The position numbers and the translations under genes were made by a program. Below are positions 35,264 to 44,159 of a DNA stretch of 64,000 bases, in pieces. Origin of the DNA: JAYTQG01 sp043746815. Lineage in GTDB: Bacteria > Actinomycetota > Thermoleophilia > Miltoncostaeales > Miltoncostaeaceae. Location of the stretch: positions 31,982-95,981 of the forward strand of contig JAYTQG010000144.1 in assembly GCA_043746815.1 (NCBI GenBank). The letters run 5' to 3'. Every line of letters starts with the position of its first letter. The first letter of the stretch is position 1. The notes beneath the pieces are model-generated. The model was not told the DNA's origin. It was given only the letters and a program-made list of their open reading frames with translations, and searched no databases.

Positions 35264-36714
35264 TGCGTGGGGGCCAGTCTGCTGGGCATGGCGAAGCTGA
35301 CGATGAAGGAGAGGACCAGCGCGGCCACTGCAACCAGCATGGCGGCTGCAACGCCATCGCTAATAACGTCCCGCAGTGGTTGGCTGACCCGATGGGTGGA
35401 GCGCGTGACCTGGTCGGGCACGTGCCCGTGCACGATCGCCAACATGATCGCGGAGCCGATTGCACCGCCTGTGTAGCGAAAGATGTTCGGCAGAGACGAT
35501 GCGGAACCCAGACTCTTTGCGGGCACATCGTGAATCGCGGTGGTGTTGATGGGTGCGATTGCCATGGCCAGCCCGCAGGCGAAAATGACGAGACCAGGGA
35601 CGATCGCGGCGTAGCGCTGGCTGGGGAGCGCCACCGCCATGATTGCCCCGCCCACGGCCCCAAGAACAAAGCCCGTCCGGGCGATGATGGCGGGTCCGAA
35701 CTTCGGTACCAGGCGGCCAGCCCACGGTGCAACGAGGACGAACGACGCCGCGACGGGTGTGATCGCAAGTCCCAGGCGTTGCGGGCCGTAGCCGAGCACC
35801 GCGGTGAGATAAAACGGAAGCACGACCAGCGCACCGAAGAGCGCCGACGCCGAGAGAAACGATGCGGCGGTGGCACTGGACAGCGAGCGTTGACGAAACA
35901 TCCCAAGTTGCAGCATCGGGTAGGGCGTGCGGCGCTCGCGAACGACGAATCCCGCAAGGCCAGCGGCCCCGACCATTGCAGAGGTGAGCGTCAGCACGGA
36001 GGACCACCCCCAGACCTCCCCGCGGGAGATCGCAAGGAGCGTCGAGAAGAGGCCAACAGCGACTAGGGCGGCCCCCGCGACGTCAAAGGGTTCACCTCTG
36101 CCGTGGGGTGTGGTCTCGGCCAACACCAGCAGCGCGCCAGCCAAGACAATGATGCCGAGTAGCGGACTGAACCAGAAGACGCTCCGCCAGCCGAATGCCC
36201 CTACCAGCAGCCCTGCGAGGTTCAGTGCGATCACCGGTGCGACCCCAATCACGCCCGCCAAGACGCCCATGGCTTGGCCACGCTCGCGTTCGGGAAAGAT
36301 CTCGGCCACGTACCCAATGGCTGTGGGTGCCATCGCGCAGGCACCGATGCCTTGAAGTACGCGGAAGGTAATCAGCGACGCGGCGTTCCACGCCAGTGCG
36401 CAGAGCACTGAGGTGACGATGACCACGACGATCCCAACCATGAACACGCGACGACGGCCGTAGAGGTCACCGGCCCGCCCAGCCAAGAGCAGCAGCGTCG
36501 CCTGCGTCACCAGAAATCCCGTCACCACCCACCCAACTGCGGAGATGTCGACACCGAAGTCGGCGGCCACTGTTGGGAGCGTGATGTTCACGATGGTCAC
36601 GTTGATGACTGACAGCATCATCCCAGCGGCCACGACCACCAGCGCCATCCAACGCCACCGGGGATGTCGTTGCACCCTCGTTCGGAGCTGGAGGAGGGAT
36701 ATCGGCGTCGACAC
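35260..36714 (-). CDS. MFS transporter, DHA2 (EmrB/QacA) family
   Basis: 484 residues and about 14 helices. It has the DHA2 pattern near the start, MLSVINVTIVNITLPTVAADF, followed by WVVTGFLVTQATLLLLAGRAGDLYGRRRVF. This matches drug:H+ antiporters exporting lipophilic compounds. It is first in a three-gene unit with the second MFS and an LLM enzyme, coupled by a four-base overlap. Confidence 0.9.
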   Translation of the reverse strand: MSTPISLLQLRTRVQRHPRWRWMALVVVAAGMMLSVINVTIVNITLPTVAADFGVDISAVGWVVTGFLVTQATLLLLAGRAGDLYGRRRVFMVGIVVVIVTSVLCALAWNAASLITFRVLQGIGACAMAPTAIGYVAEIFPERERGQAMGVLAGVIGVAPVIALNLAGLLVGAFGWRSVFWFSPLLGIIVLAGALLVLAETTPHGRGEPFDVAGAALVAVGLFSTLLAISRGEVWGWSSVLTLTSAMVGAAGLAGFVVRERRTPYPMLQLGMFRQRSLSSATAASFLSASALFGALVVLPFYLTAVLGYGPQRLGLAITPVAASFVLVAPWAGRLVPKFGPAIIARTGFVLGAVGGAIMAVALPSQRYAAIVPGLVIFACGLAMAIAPINTTAIHDVPAKSLGSASSLPNIFRYTGGAIGSAIMLAIVHGHVPDQVTRSTHRVSQPLRDVISDGVAAAMLVAVAALVLSFIVSFAMPSRLAPTQ

Positions 36715-36741
36715 GAGCGTCGAAGCGTAGCCTTTGCCTCG

Positions 36742-37308
36742 ATGGCGCCCGGTCGAACCGACAAGCTCTGGAGCTACGTCGGCCTTACTCGCCTCTGGGC
36801 CTGGTCATTGGTCGGTTCAGCGGGCGGACTCTCGGCGGTTGCGGTGGCGCTCCAAGCAACCGAGAGGCGTGGCCTTGATGGGCGATGGTGGCTGATGACC
36901 AGCGCAAGCCTCATCATCACGAGTGCGCTCTTCTATCCATTTTTGGGGGCTTGGTTAGCCCGTTCAGCACTCCCGTCACACCGGCTTCCGACTGCCAATC
37001 GATTGAAGGGCGACCGTCTCGCGTTCGCAACCTCCGGTGATTGGCGCCGCTGGGGGGCCGCGATCCCGGTGATCCTGTTTGCTGGCAGCGTCATGATGAT
37101 GAGTTTTCTTATCGCCCAGCTTGGTCGGGGCGGCGTCGCCGAGGGTGTGGTGATCGGGGTGATGCTCGCCTGGGGAGCGGTCACCCTTCGCGATATTCAA
37201 CGAATTGACGACATCCAGCGCGCTGAAGGCCGGAAATACTTCGCCTCGTGTAACCGGCCCGTAGCAATTGCCGAGCGACTTGTCTGGATGGGTGAACCAA
37301 CCAAGTAG
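36742..37308 (+). CDS. membrane protein of unknown function
   Basis: 188 residues from ATG 36742. Four hydrophobic segments are visible (SLVGSAGGLSAVAVAL, LMTSASLIITSALFYPFL, AAIPVILFAGSVMMMSFLI, GVVIGVMLAWGAVTL), then a basic cytosolic tail. No family recognised. It is divergent from the DHA2 exporter and could be independent of it. Confidence 0.6.
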   Translation: MAPGRTDKLWSYVGLTRLWAWSLVGSAGGLSAVAVALQATERRGLDGRWWLMTSASLIITSALFYPFLGAWLARSALPSHRLPTANRLKGDRLAFATSGDWRRWGAAIPVILFAGSVMMMSFLIAQLGRGGVAEGVVIGVMLAWGAVTLRDIQRIDDIQRAEGRKYFASCNRPVAIAERLVWMGEPTK

Positions 37309-37374
37309 TTCGCAAACGGGGTAGGTCCGACCCTCAGGATTCAGCCTCGCCGTCGGCCTGCCGATACCGAACGC

Positions 37375-39090
37375 GTGAGCAGTGATATCGCAGCAGACAC
37401 CAACTCGTTGTTTCAGTGTGCGTTCGAATATGCGCCAATTGGCATGGCCCTGGTGACGGCCGCTGGCGAATTCATTACCGTCAACGTGGAGCTGTGCCGA
37501 ATACTGGGCCGGGAGCACGAAACGCTCGTTGGGGTTGACCCAGCAGAGATGACACACCCTGAGGATTTCCAGCAGCAGGCGGCATTCATCCGCCAGCTTC
37601 AGGCAGGCGAAGTTCAGTCATTTCACATGGATACGCGATATCGACACAGCGACGGGCGTTACGTCTGGGTCCGCTTGTCAGCCACTGTCGTCCGGAGTGC
37701 GGAATGCGAACCAGCGTTCATCGTCGCTCAAATGCAGGACATTGGGGAGCATCGACGCTTTCAAGCGCAACTCGCGCATCTCGAGGAGCACGATCCCCTG
37801 ACGGGGCTACTGAACCGACGCGGTTTCGAGCGTGAGCTCGAGCGCCATTCGCGAAACACCAGCCGGTACGGGCCGGAAGGTGGACTGTTGGTACTTGATC
37901 TGGACGGCTTCAAATTCTTGAACGACAGCCTTGGCCCGACAGCCGCCGATGGCCTGCTGGTCGGCGTTGCTCGCGTCCTTACCAAACGTCTTCGCGGTAC
38001 TGACGTGCTCGCTCGGATTGGGGGGGACGAGTTTGCGGTGCTCCTTCCTCGCGTGAGTGCCCAGGAGACACATGCCGTTGGGCGCTCCCTGGTTGAAGCT
38101 GTGCGCGAGGACGACGGCCTTCGCGGAGGGCGTCTTCGGCCACTGACCATCAGCGTGGGGGCCGCGATGTTTACTGATCGGGGCGGAAATGCGGAGGCGG
38201 TTCTCGTTGATGCTGACCTTGCGATGTATGACGCAAAGGAAGGTGGCCGCAACCGGCTCGTGTTCGCGAACGCGCTTGACCGTTCCGACTCGCGGCAGCG
38301 TGTGCGGATCTCGTGGATGGAACGCATCACTGATGCGCTCAAGTACGACCGCTTCGAGCTGCATGCGCAGCCGCTGCTCGACCTGCGGTCAAATCGAGTG
38401 AACCTCTACGAGCTTCTCATCCGAATGCGCGGTGAAGACGGAGAGCTGATTCCCCCCGGGGCATTCCTTGACGTCGCGGAACGCAGCGATCTCATTCAAG
38501 AGATCGACAAATGGGTGCTTGGCCAGGCGTTTGGAATTGCCCGCCGCGCGTTCGCGGTTGGAGAGCACTTCCGGATGAGCGTCAACGTTTCGGGTCGTTC
38601 GATCTCTGATCCCGAGTTCGGCAACTTCATCGAAGATCAACTCGACCTCGGCGGAATCGACCCCGGGATGCTGGTCTTTGAAGTGACCGAAACTGCTGCG
38701 GTTGCAGACATGCTTGCGGCACACGCCTTCTCAGAGCGCCTTCGCAACCGGGGCTGCGCAATCGCGATTGACGATTTTGGTGCCGGATTCGGCTCGTTCG
38801 CTTACCTGAAGCAAATTCCCTTCGACATCCTCAAGATTGACGGGCAGTTCGTGAAAGGCGCGGTCGCCAACCGTGAGGACCGTGTTCTTATCGACGGGGT
38901 CGTGCGGATCGCACGCGGCCTTGGCAAGGAAACCGTCGGCGAGTTCACGACGGACCAGGAGACCCTTGATCTCATCAAGCGTCAAGGCGTCGACTATGCA
39001 CAGGGTTTCCACGTCGGCAAGCCGGTTCCAATCGCCGAGGCGCTCGGTTCGATTGCTAGCACCGTTGCCGTCTCGCGTCGTTCGGCCTAG
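37375..39090 (+). CDS. cyclic-di-GMP signalling protein, PAS-GGDEF-EAL
   Basis: 571 residues from GTG 37375. A PAS/PAC sensor domain comes first (FEYAPIGMALVTAAGEFITVN). The GGDEF domain has an intact active site, RIGGDEFAVLL. The EAL domain has a variant YELLIRM at the EAL position, but catalytic Glu, SVNVSGRS, DDFGAGFGSFAYL and KIDGQFVK are retained. Both synthesis and breakdown of c-di-GMP look chemically possible. It is soluble, with no membrane anchor. Confidence 0.92.
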   Translation: MSSDIAADTNSLFQCAFEYAPIGMALVTAAGEFITVNVELCRILGREHETLVGVDPAEMTHPEDFQQQAAFIRQLQAGEVQSFHMDTRYRHSDGRYVWVRLSATVVRSAECEPAFIVAQMQDIGEHRRFQAQLAHLEEHDPLTGLLNRRGFERELERHSRNTSRYGPEGGLLVLDLDGFKFLNDSLGPTAADGLLVGVARVLTKRLRGTDVLARIGGDEFAVLLPRVSAQETHAVGRSLVEAVREDDGLRGGRLRPLTISVGAAMFTDRGGNAEAVLVDADLAMYDAKEGGRNRLVFANALDRSDSRQRVRISWMERITDALKYDRFELHAQPLLDLRSNRVNLYELLIRMRGEDGELIPPGAFLDVAERSDLIQEIDKWVLGQAFGIARRAFAVGEHFRMSVNVSGRSISDPEFGNFIEDQLDLGGIDPGMLVFEVTETAAVADMLAAHAFSERLRNRGCAIAIDDFGAGFGSFAYLKQIPFDILKIDGQFVKGAVANREDRVLIDGVVRIARGLGKETVGEFTTDQETLDLIKRQGVDYAQGFHVGKPVPIAEALGSIASTVAVSRRSA

Positions 39091-39136
39091 CGCGAACTGA
39101 CTCAGCTCGCAACCCTCCCAACACGGAACTCTCACA

Positions 39137-39148
39137 GCGAACGTTCGC
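39137..39148. promoter_or_regulatory. 12-base palindrome upstream of the collagen-like gene
   Basis: GCGAACGTTCGC is perfectly symmetric and lies 117 bases before the collagen-like gene, in the 174-base gap after the GGDEF/EAL gene. It contains GAAC/GTTC but without the four-base spacer of a LexA box. Possible operator; no partner known. Confidence 0.3.
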
Positions 39149-39264
39149 GCGCAACCCCTCGATTTGCATCGTTCGGTTCTGGTCGAGTAGCTTCGGCGGG
39201 CATCGAGGCCGAGTAGCGCACGGGCTGCTGGCCGAATCCCGAACAAACGATTGGACGATTTCAC

Positions 39265-39939
39265 ATGGTTGGAAGCAAGAAGCGCTTCGTTCTTCCCGCT
39301 CTCGCAATTGCCGCGACGATGAGCCTCGGTACTGTCAGCGGAGCCGTAGCCGCCACCAAGAAGAAGACCGTCGTCAAAGTCAAGGTTGTCAAGGGCCCGC
39401 GTGGTCCGATCGGCAAGACCGGCCCCGCTGGGGCAACCGGTCCCGCTGGAACTCCCGGCGCCGTCGGCGCGACGGGCCCAGCTGGTGCCGCAGGCGTTGC
39501 TGGAACCGCGGCCGCGATTGTCGTCAGTGGAGGCCAGAAGGCCGGTCCGATTGACGTTGCAACCGCGTCAACCTCGTTGGGGTCGCTTCCGCTCGCCGCG
39601 GGCGCATACTACGTCAGCGCGCGTGTAACGCTGACCGGCACTGGCGCGCTGACTGTCCAGGGTCAGTCAGACGTTACCTGCACGCTCACGATTGGTGGGG
39701 TCACTCAAACGGCCGCGACGACCATCAACGATCCCGATGGATCTAAGGGCTCGCACGCCGCGACGGTCACCCTTGGCGGCGGTCAGACGCTCGCAGCAGC
39801 CGGCGCCGCTGTGCTCGCCTGCAGCAAGGTACCGGCCGTCTTCACTGCCCCGCCCGTCGCACTTGACGCCACGGTCTCCGCGACGAACGTTTCCATTACG
39901 GCCATCAAGGTCGGCACGGAATCGCACGCAGCACTGTAG
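39265..39939 (+). CDS. secreted protein with collagen-like triplets
   Basis: 224 residues. A signal peptide (LPALAIAATMSLGTVSGAVAA) is followed by a Lys-rich segment, then about 11 Gly-X-Y triplets (such as GPRGPIGKTGPAGATGPAG), then a globular Thr/Ala-rich domain of about 130 residues with two Cys. Collagen-like triplets in bacteria form trimeric surface stalks. The C-terminal domain probably serves as a surface head. A strong hairpin follows the stop. Confidence 0.85.
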   Translation: MVGSKKRFVLPALAIAATMSLGTVSGAVAATKKKTVVKVKVVKGPRGPIGKTGPAGATGPAGTPGAVGATGPAGAAGVAGTAAAIVVSGGQKAGPIDVATASTSLGSLPLAAGAYYVSARVTLTGTGALTVQGQSDVTCTLTIGGVTQTAATTINDPDGSKGSHAATVTLGGGQTLAAAGAAVLACSKVPAVFTAPPVALDATVSATNVSITAIKVGTESHAAL

Positions 39940-39964
39940 GAGGCTGGTAGCTACTCGGGTACTC

Positions 39965-40000
39965 CCATGGTCCAGCGTCTACACGGGCGCTGGACCATGG
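39965..40000 (+). terminator. strong hairpin after the collagen-like gene
   Basis: A perfect 13-base stem (CCATGGTCCAGCG with CGCTGGACCATGG) encloses a 10-base loop, 25 bases after the stop codon. It is followed by TCCCCCCTT rather than a T tract, so it may act as a non-canonical terminator or as an mRNA-stabilising end. Confidence 0.7.
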
Positions 40001-40043
40001 TCCCCCCTTGTTCCGTCGGATGGCGTGAGCTAGCGTCGCCGAC

Positions 40044-40370
40044 ATGAGCGAAGTCGTCGTCGTTGCCATCATTACCGCCGCAGCTGGACACGAGCAGGCG
40101 GTCCAGGATCTCGCTACGTCAGTCATCGCCGAGACCCACCGTGAAGAGGGGTGCATCGCCTACGCCCTTCACCGTGACGTGGGCGATCCAACGCGCTTTG
40201 TGTACGTCGAGCGGTGGGCGAGTCTGGAAACCCTTACCGCGCACGGCGCCTCTGCGCACATCGCGAGGTTCAGGGAGGCGCTTCAGCCACTCGCCGGTGC
40301 TCCCTCACAAGTCCTTGTGCTCGAGCCGCTTCCGGCTGGCGAGTCGGCCAAGGGGACGCTCGCTGGCTAA
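40044..40370 (+). CDS. antibiotic biosynthesis monooxygenase (ABM/YgiN) domain protein
   Basis: 108 residues. The ferredoxin-like ABM core is seen in EVVVVAIITAAAGHEQAV, HREEGCIAYALHRDVGDPTRFVYVERW, then HIARFREAL. Such proteins act as small quinol or polyketide monooxygenases or as heme-type enzymes; the substrate is unknown. One base separates its stop from the following VOC gene, indicating an operon. Confidence 0.85.
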   Translation: MSEVVVVAIITAAAGHEQAVQDLATSVIAETHREEGCIAYALHRDVGDPTRFVYVERWASLETLTAHGASAHIARFREALQPLAGAPSQVLVLEPLPAGESAKGTLAG

Positions 40371-40371
40371 C

Positions 40372-41247
40372 GTGGGCGCGCTCCCCGCCGATTCGCGCAT
40401 GGGTGCTGTCCACTTGAGTGTTGCCGACCTTGATCGGTCGCTCGCCTACTGGGAGCGATCGATCGGTCTTCTTCGTCGCGTCGTCGATGGTCGTGTCGCC
40501 TGGCTCGGAGCTGGTGGCGACGACCTCGTCGTCCTGCACGAGGTCGCTGGAGCCCAGCCCGTTTCCGGCCGCACGGGCCTCTACCACCTCGCCCTGCTGC
40601 TTCCCGGACGCGATGACCTTGCCAGATGGCTCCGTCATGCGGCGACCACTCGGGTACCGATTACCGGCGCCGCGGACCATCTCGTCAGCGAGGCGATCTA
40701 CCTGACCGATCCCGACGGACACGGGATCGAGATCTACGTCGACCGTCCGCGTTCGACCTGGGACTGGAGCCAGGGGGACCTCTCAATGGCCACGCTCGCC
40801 CTCGACCTTGATGCCCTCCTGAACAGTCTCGAAGTCGAGGCCCCAACATTCGCGGGCCAACCCGCCGGGACGACGATGGGCCATGTTCACGTGCACGTCC
40901 GCGACATCGCGGAGACCGAGCATTTCTACCGCGATGTCGTCGGCTTCGATGTGACGGTTCGTCTCGCGGGGAGCGCCACGTTCCTTTCCGCGGGCGGCTA
41001 TCACCATCACCTTGGCGCGAATGTCTGGGCGGGACGCGGTGCCCCACCTGCCCCGCCTGGATCGGCGTCACTACGCCACTTCACCATCATTCTCCCTGAC
41101 GCCACGACTCTTGACGCCCTCGCCAGTCGCATCGCTGACGGCGGGCAGACTCCGACGGTGGACGGCTTGGGGGTCTGGGCAATGGACCCATCTGCAAACC
41201 GCATTCTTCTCGCCGATGCGGCCTCCGCAACGGAAGAGTCGCGCTAG
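40372..41247 (+). CDS. VOC-family protein, two glyoxalase-like domains (CatE-like extradiol dioxygenase)
   Basis: 291 residues from GTG 40372. Two vicinal-oxygen-chelate modules are visible (VHLSVADLDRSLAYWERSIGL and VHVHVRDIAETEHFYRDVVGF), with metal-ligand candidates HL, YHLAL, HHLG and EIYVDRP. The arrangement matches the catechol 2,3-dioxygenase CatE/YfiE group. It is cotranscribed with the ABM protein, hinting at aromatic or quinone oxidation. Its end overlaps the GT39 stop by four bases. Confidence 0.85.
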   Translation: MGALPADSRMGAVHLSVADLDRSLAYWERSIGLLRRVVDGRVAWLGAGGDDLVVLHEVAGAQPVSGRTGLYHLALLLPGRDDLARWLRHAATTRVPITGAADHLVSEAIYLTDPDGHGIEIYVDRPRSTWDWSQGDLSMATLALDLDALLNSLEVEAPTFAGQPAGTTMGHVHVHVRDIAETEHFYRDVVGFDVTVRLAGSATFLSAGGYHHHLGANVWAGRGAPPAPPGSASLRHFTIILPDATTLDALASRIADGGQTPTVDGLGVWAMDPSANRILLADAASATEESR

Positions 41248-42767
41248 CGGGCGGCTGACCGGCTGTTGAGATCTGCCAGAAGTTCGTCGGGCTGGCGTGG
41301 GAGGAATACCCGCACCCCACCACCGACCGTGAGTTCATCCATTTCTGCGCCGCGGAGCGCCAGCTCATCACGAATCCGCGCGACCGTCCAGGCGTGGTAG
41401 CGCGAACGCATGAAGACGCTGTCGGCGATGATCACGTCCCGTGACGGGTCGACGTTTTCACTTTGAGGACGGAACGTCACCGCCGGGAGGTAGGCGGCCG
41501 CCAGTGGACGCGTGCCGAAGACAACGGCGTGCGCGGTACCGAGGCCCGCTTCGTCGATCAACTGGGCGGCGCGCGCGTACGCTTCAGGCTTCGCCGAGGG
41601 TTGCGGCTGCAAGTGCACGACGCTCTTGATCACGGTCTGTGACCCCGCAGCAAGGAGCAGCACGGCCCCGACCAGGCCAGCCCGCTGCCATCTTCCTCCC
41701 CGCGCAAGCCGCGTGAGGACAATTCCGCAGGTGAGGGCTAGCGCCGGGCTGACCGCGTAGAGGTAGTGGCGCTGCAAGAAGGCGGTGACGAACGCGAAGA
41801 AGATGATCCAGATTCCGAGGTATGCCAGTACGAAGGTCGCGAGTCGGCGAGCAAGGAGCAGGGGGGCGGCGATGATGAGGCCCGCGTATCCCAGGAAGGT
41901 GAGTGGTCCCTTCGACCAAAACAGCCACGCGGTTGCCCACCACGGGGGATGTGCGTACGTGGTCCCCGCGACCACGATGGGGTGGCCATTCGCGCTATGG
42001 CGTTCCTGATACGTCCACATCTGGCTGAGCGTGTCCCAAATGCCGTTGCCGTACGGTAGGTAGGTCACAAGGAACACGCCCGCCGCCAGACCACAAATCG
42101 CAACGAACTGCGCCGCTGCCCTGCCATCTCGCGTGCCGAGAACGAGAGCAATGACGAGCACAATGGCGAGCGCCAAGACCCCGGGTACCTTGCAGGCTGT
42201 CGCAAGGCCGGTCGCAAAGCCGGCGACGCAGGCATAGTCCCAGCCTCCCTCAGTGGCCCAGCGCTCCGCGGCCCAGATGGCCATGACAACGAAGAGGACC
42301 ATGAAGGGCTCAAGCAGCGCCATCCGCTCAACCCGCATCGCGCCGAAGGGATGGGGAAGGAACGACCAACACGCGAGCACTGAGAGCGCCGCCCAGCGCC
42401 CCGCGATGTTGCGAGCGAGCAAGAAGAGGAAGAGCCCGGTCAACAGGCCAGCGATCGCTCCGGGAAGGCGGACTGCCGTGGCGTTCGATCCGAAAATCCA
42501 TTGAACGGTGCCCAGGATGTACTTGACCAACGGCGGATGCTCGGGGTTCGCCGTGAGGTCTCCTGCAAAGTACGCGCGACCGGCGTTGCGGTAGATCAGC
42601 TCATCGTTGCCCCATCCCGCGATGCCGAGTCGGTAGAGACTGAGAAAGGCGCCGACCATCGTGGCCACGGCGACGCATGCCCAGTAGCTCCGCTCAAGGG
42701 TGGCGGTGCCGATGCCCAGATAGGGAGGTCGCCGTGCGGCGGGCGTTGGTGCGTATGTCGTTGCCAC
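41244..42767 (-). CDS. GT39/ArnT-like membrane glycosyltransferase
   Basis: About 507 residues from GTG 42767. The signature first loop carries acidic residues and a Pro-rich segment (GWGNDELIYRNAGRAYF, then EHPPLVKYILG), typical of PMT/ArnT enzymes that use polyprenyl-phosphate sugars outside the membrane. About 11 helices follow, with a soluble C-terminal part of some 130 residues. It is divergent from the LLM gene, with repeat copy C between them. Confidence 0.85.
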   Translation of the reverse strand: MATTYAPTPAARRPPYLGIGTATLERSYWACVAVATMVGAFLSLYRLGIAGWGNDELIYRNAGRAYFAGDLTANPEHPPLVKYILGTVQWIFGSNATAVRLPGAIAGLLTGLFLFLLARNIAGRWAALSVLACWSFLPHPFGAMRVERMALLEPFMVLFVVMAIWAAERWATEGGWDYACVAGFATGLATACKVPGVLALAIVLVIALVLGTRDGRAAAQFVAICGLAAGVFLVTYLPYGNGIWDTLSQMWTYQERHSANGHPIVVAGTTYAHPPWWATAWLFWSKGPLTFLGYAGLIIAAPLLLARRLATFVLAYLGIWIIFFAFVTAFLQRHYLYAVSPALALTCGIVLTRLARGGRWQRAGLVGAVLLLAAGSQTVIKSVVHLQPQPSAKPEAYARAAQLIDEAGLGTAHAVVFGTRPLAAAYLPAVTFRPQSENVDPSRDVIIADSVFMRSRYHAWTVARIRDELALRGAEMDELTVGGGVRVFLPRQPDELLADLNSRSAAR

Positions 42768-42866
42768 TGTGGGTCGATTTCTTCGCTGGCGCGGCGTCTC
42801 CTTCCATCCGACCGATGTGGCACGCCGTTGACACATCGATCGCGCAATGCGTCACACGGTTGGAAC

Positions 42867-42902
42867 TACGCTAAAACCGGGAGGTGGTCCGGGGTGGCCC
42901 CT
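42867..42902 (+). repeat. 36-base repeat cassette, copy C (upstream of LLM gene)
   Basis: TACGCT at 42867, the GGGAGG ribosome site and GTG at 42894, 27 bases from the hexamer. Copies A and C also share CAATGCGTCA at the same distance upstream of TACGCT, so the similarity extends beyond the 36 bases in this pair. Confidence 0.75.
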
Positions 42903-42947
42903 GCGGCGATCAGCGGTGGGGCGCGAGAGATATCCTCGCCGCCATGA
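42894..42947 (+). CDS. 17-residue leader peptide upstream of the LLM gene, encoded by repeat copy C
   Basis: Reads MAPAAISGGAREISSPP then TGA; the TGA overlaps the ATG of the LLM gene (ATGA). Start signals are identical to leader A. Beyond MAP the two peptides share no sequence, which points to a role in translation initiation or coupling rather than a conserved peptide function. Confidence 0.5.
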   Translation: MAPAAISGGAREISSPP

Positions 42948-44113
42948 CCGATTCGCTTCGTTTTGGCCTCTTCCTCGCACCGTTTCACCGCCCGGGTGAA
43001 AATCCCACGCTTGCCCTGGAACGTGACCTCGAGCTCATCGTCCTTCTGGATCGCCTCGGGTTCGATGAGGCGTGGGTCGGCGAGCACCACAGCACCGGGT
43101 GGGAGACGGTGGCTTCACCCGAACTGTTTCTTGCCGTCGCTGCAGAGCGAACCCGGCACATTCGCCTCGGCACCGGGGCCGTCAGCCTTCCGTACCACCA
43201 CCCACTGATGGTGGCCGACCGCATCCTCCTACTGGATCACCTCACGCGGGGGCGCGTCATGTTCGGTGTTGGCCCCGGTGGACACCTCTCCGACGCTGCG
43301 ATGTTGGGACTTGATCCCCTCCAACTTCGCTCTCGAATGGCGGAGTCGTTGGACGTCATTCTCCGCCTCTTTCGCGAGACGACTCCATTTTCGGTTGACT
43401 CGGAATGGTTCCAACTTCGCGACGCGGTGCTGCAGCTGCGGCCGTTTCAACGCCCGCATCCACCCATCGCGGTGACCAGCATGGAATCGCCTGCGGGGAT
43501 GGAGCTCGCGGGCCGTACCGGCTCCGGTGTCCTCTCCGTGTCCGCGGCCCGGGGCCCACGCGGCCCGATTGATCTGGCAGGCCACTGGGCAATCGCGGAA
43601 GCGGCCGCGGTGTCGGCAGGAACGCGCGTTGACCGGCGCGAATGGCGTCTGGTCTTGCCGATGCACCTTGCCGAGACCCGCAAACAAGCTGTTGAGGACG
43701 CCCGCATTGGCGCAGGGCGATACCTCTTGGAGTACGTCGAGCAGGTCACCGGTCGCCCGAGCCCGGTGGCGGGACCGCTTGAGAAGGTCATCGATCAGAT
43801 GACGGACATGGGCGCGTGGGTCGTGGGAACGCCAGACGATGCCATTGCCGCGATCCGACGGCTGATCGAGCGCTCCGGTGGGTTTGGTTGCCTGCTTGCC
43901 TGGGGCCACGAGTGGGCCCCGCAGGACAAAATCAATCGCAGCTACGAACTGTTCGCGCGCGAGGTCATCCCGCATTTCCAGGGATCGCTCGATGGGATCA
44001 ACGCCTCAAATGCCGTCGCCCGCGCCATGAGTGCCTCCCTGCAAGCGCAACGGGTCGCTGGTGTCGAGCAGGCACGAGCCGATCACGCAGCCTCCGTGAC
44101 CGAGGCCGATTGA
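42944..44113 (+). CDS. LLM-class flavin/F420-dependent oxidoreductase
   Basis: 389 residues from ATG 42944. The luciferase-like N-terminus is RFGLFLAPFHRPGENPTLALERDLELI, then DEAWVGEHHSTGWE, IRLGTGAVSLPYHHP and VMFGVGPGG. This resembles the limonene/alkane monooxygenase group (LimB, LadA-type). It oxidises an unknown substrate with reduced flavin or F420. Preceded by the leader-peptide cassette, from which it is probably translated by coupling. Confidence 0.88.
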   Translation: MTDSLRFGLFLAPFHRPGENPTLALERDLELIVLLDRLGFDEAWVGEHHSTGWETVASPELFLAVAAERTRHIRLGTGAVSLPYHHPLMVADRILLLDHLTRGRVMFGVGPGGHLSDAAMLGLDPLQLRSRMAESLDVILRLFRETTPFSVDSEWFQLRDAVLQLRPFQRPHPPIAVTSMESPAGMELAGRTGSGVLSVSAARGPRGPIDLAGHWAIAEAAAVSAGTRVDRREWRLVLPMHLAETRKQAVEDARIGAGRYLLEYVEQVTGRPSPVAGPLEKVIDQMTDMGAWVVGTPDDAIAAIRRLIERSGGFGCLLAWGHEWAPQDKINRSYELFAREVIPHFQGSLDGINASNAVARAMSASLQAQRVAGVEQARADHAASVTEAD

Positions 44114-44159
44114 CACAGATCTGAGGCATCGGCGCGGTACGCGGACACGCGAATGCTGG

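Noticed and set aside
39137..39148. LexA/SOS box
   Set aside because: The half-sites GAAC and GTTC are adjacent without the four-base spacer needed in actinobacterial SOS boxes.
39370..39510. Short regular repeats that could suggest a CRISPR-like or VNTR array
   Set aside because: They are in-frame Gly-X-Y codons of the collagen-like protein, with no spacers or palindromic repeats.
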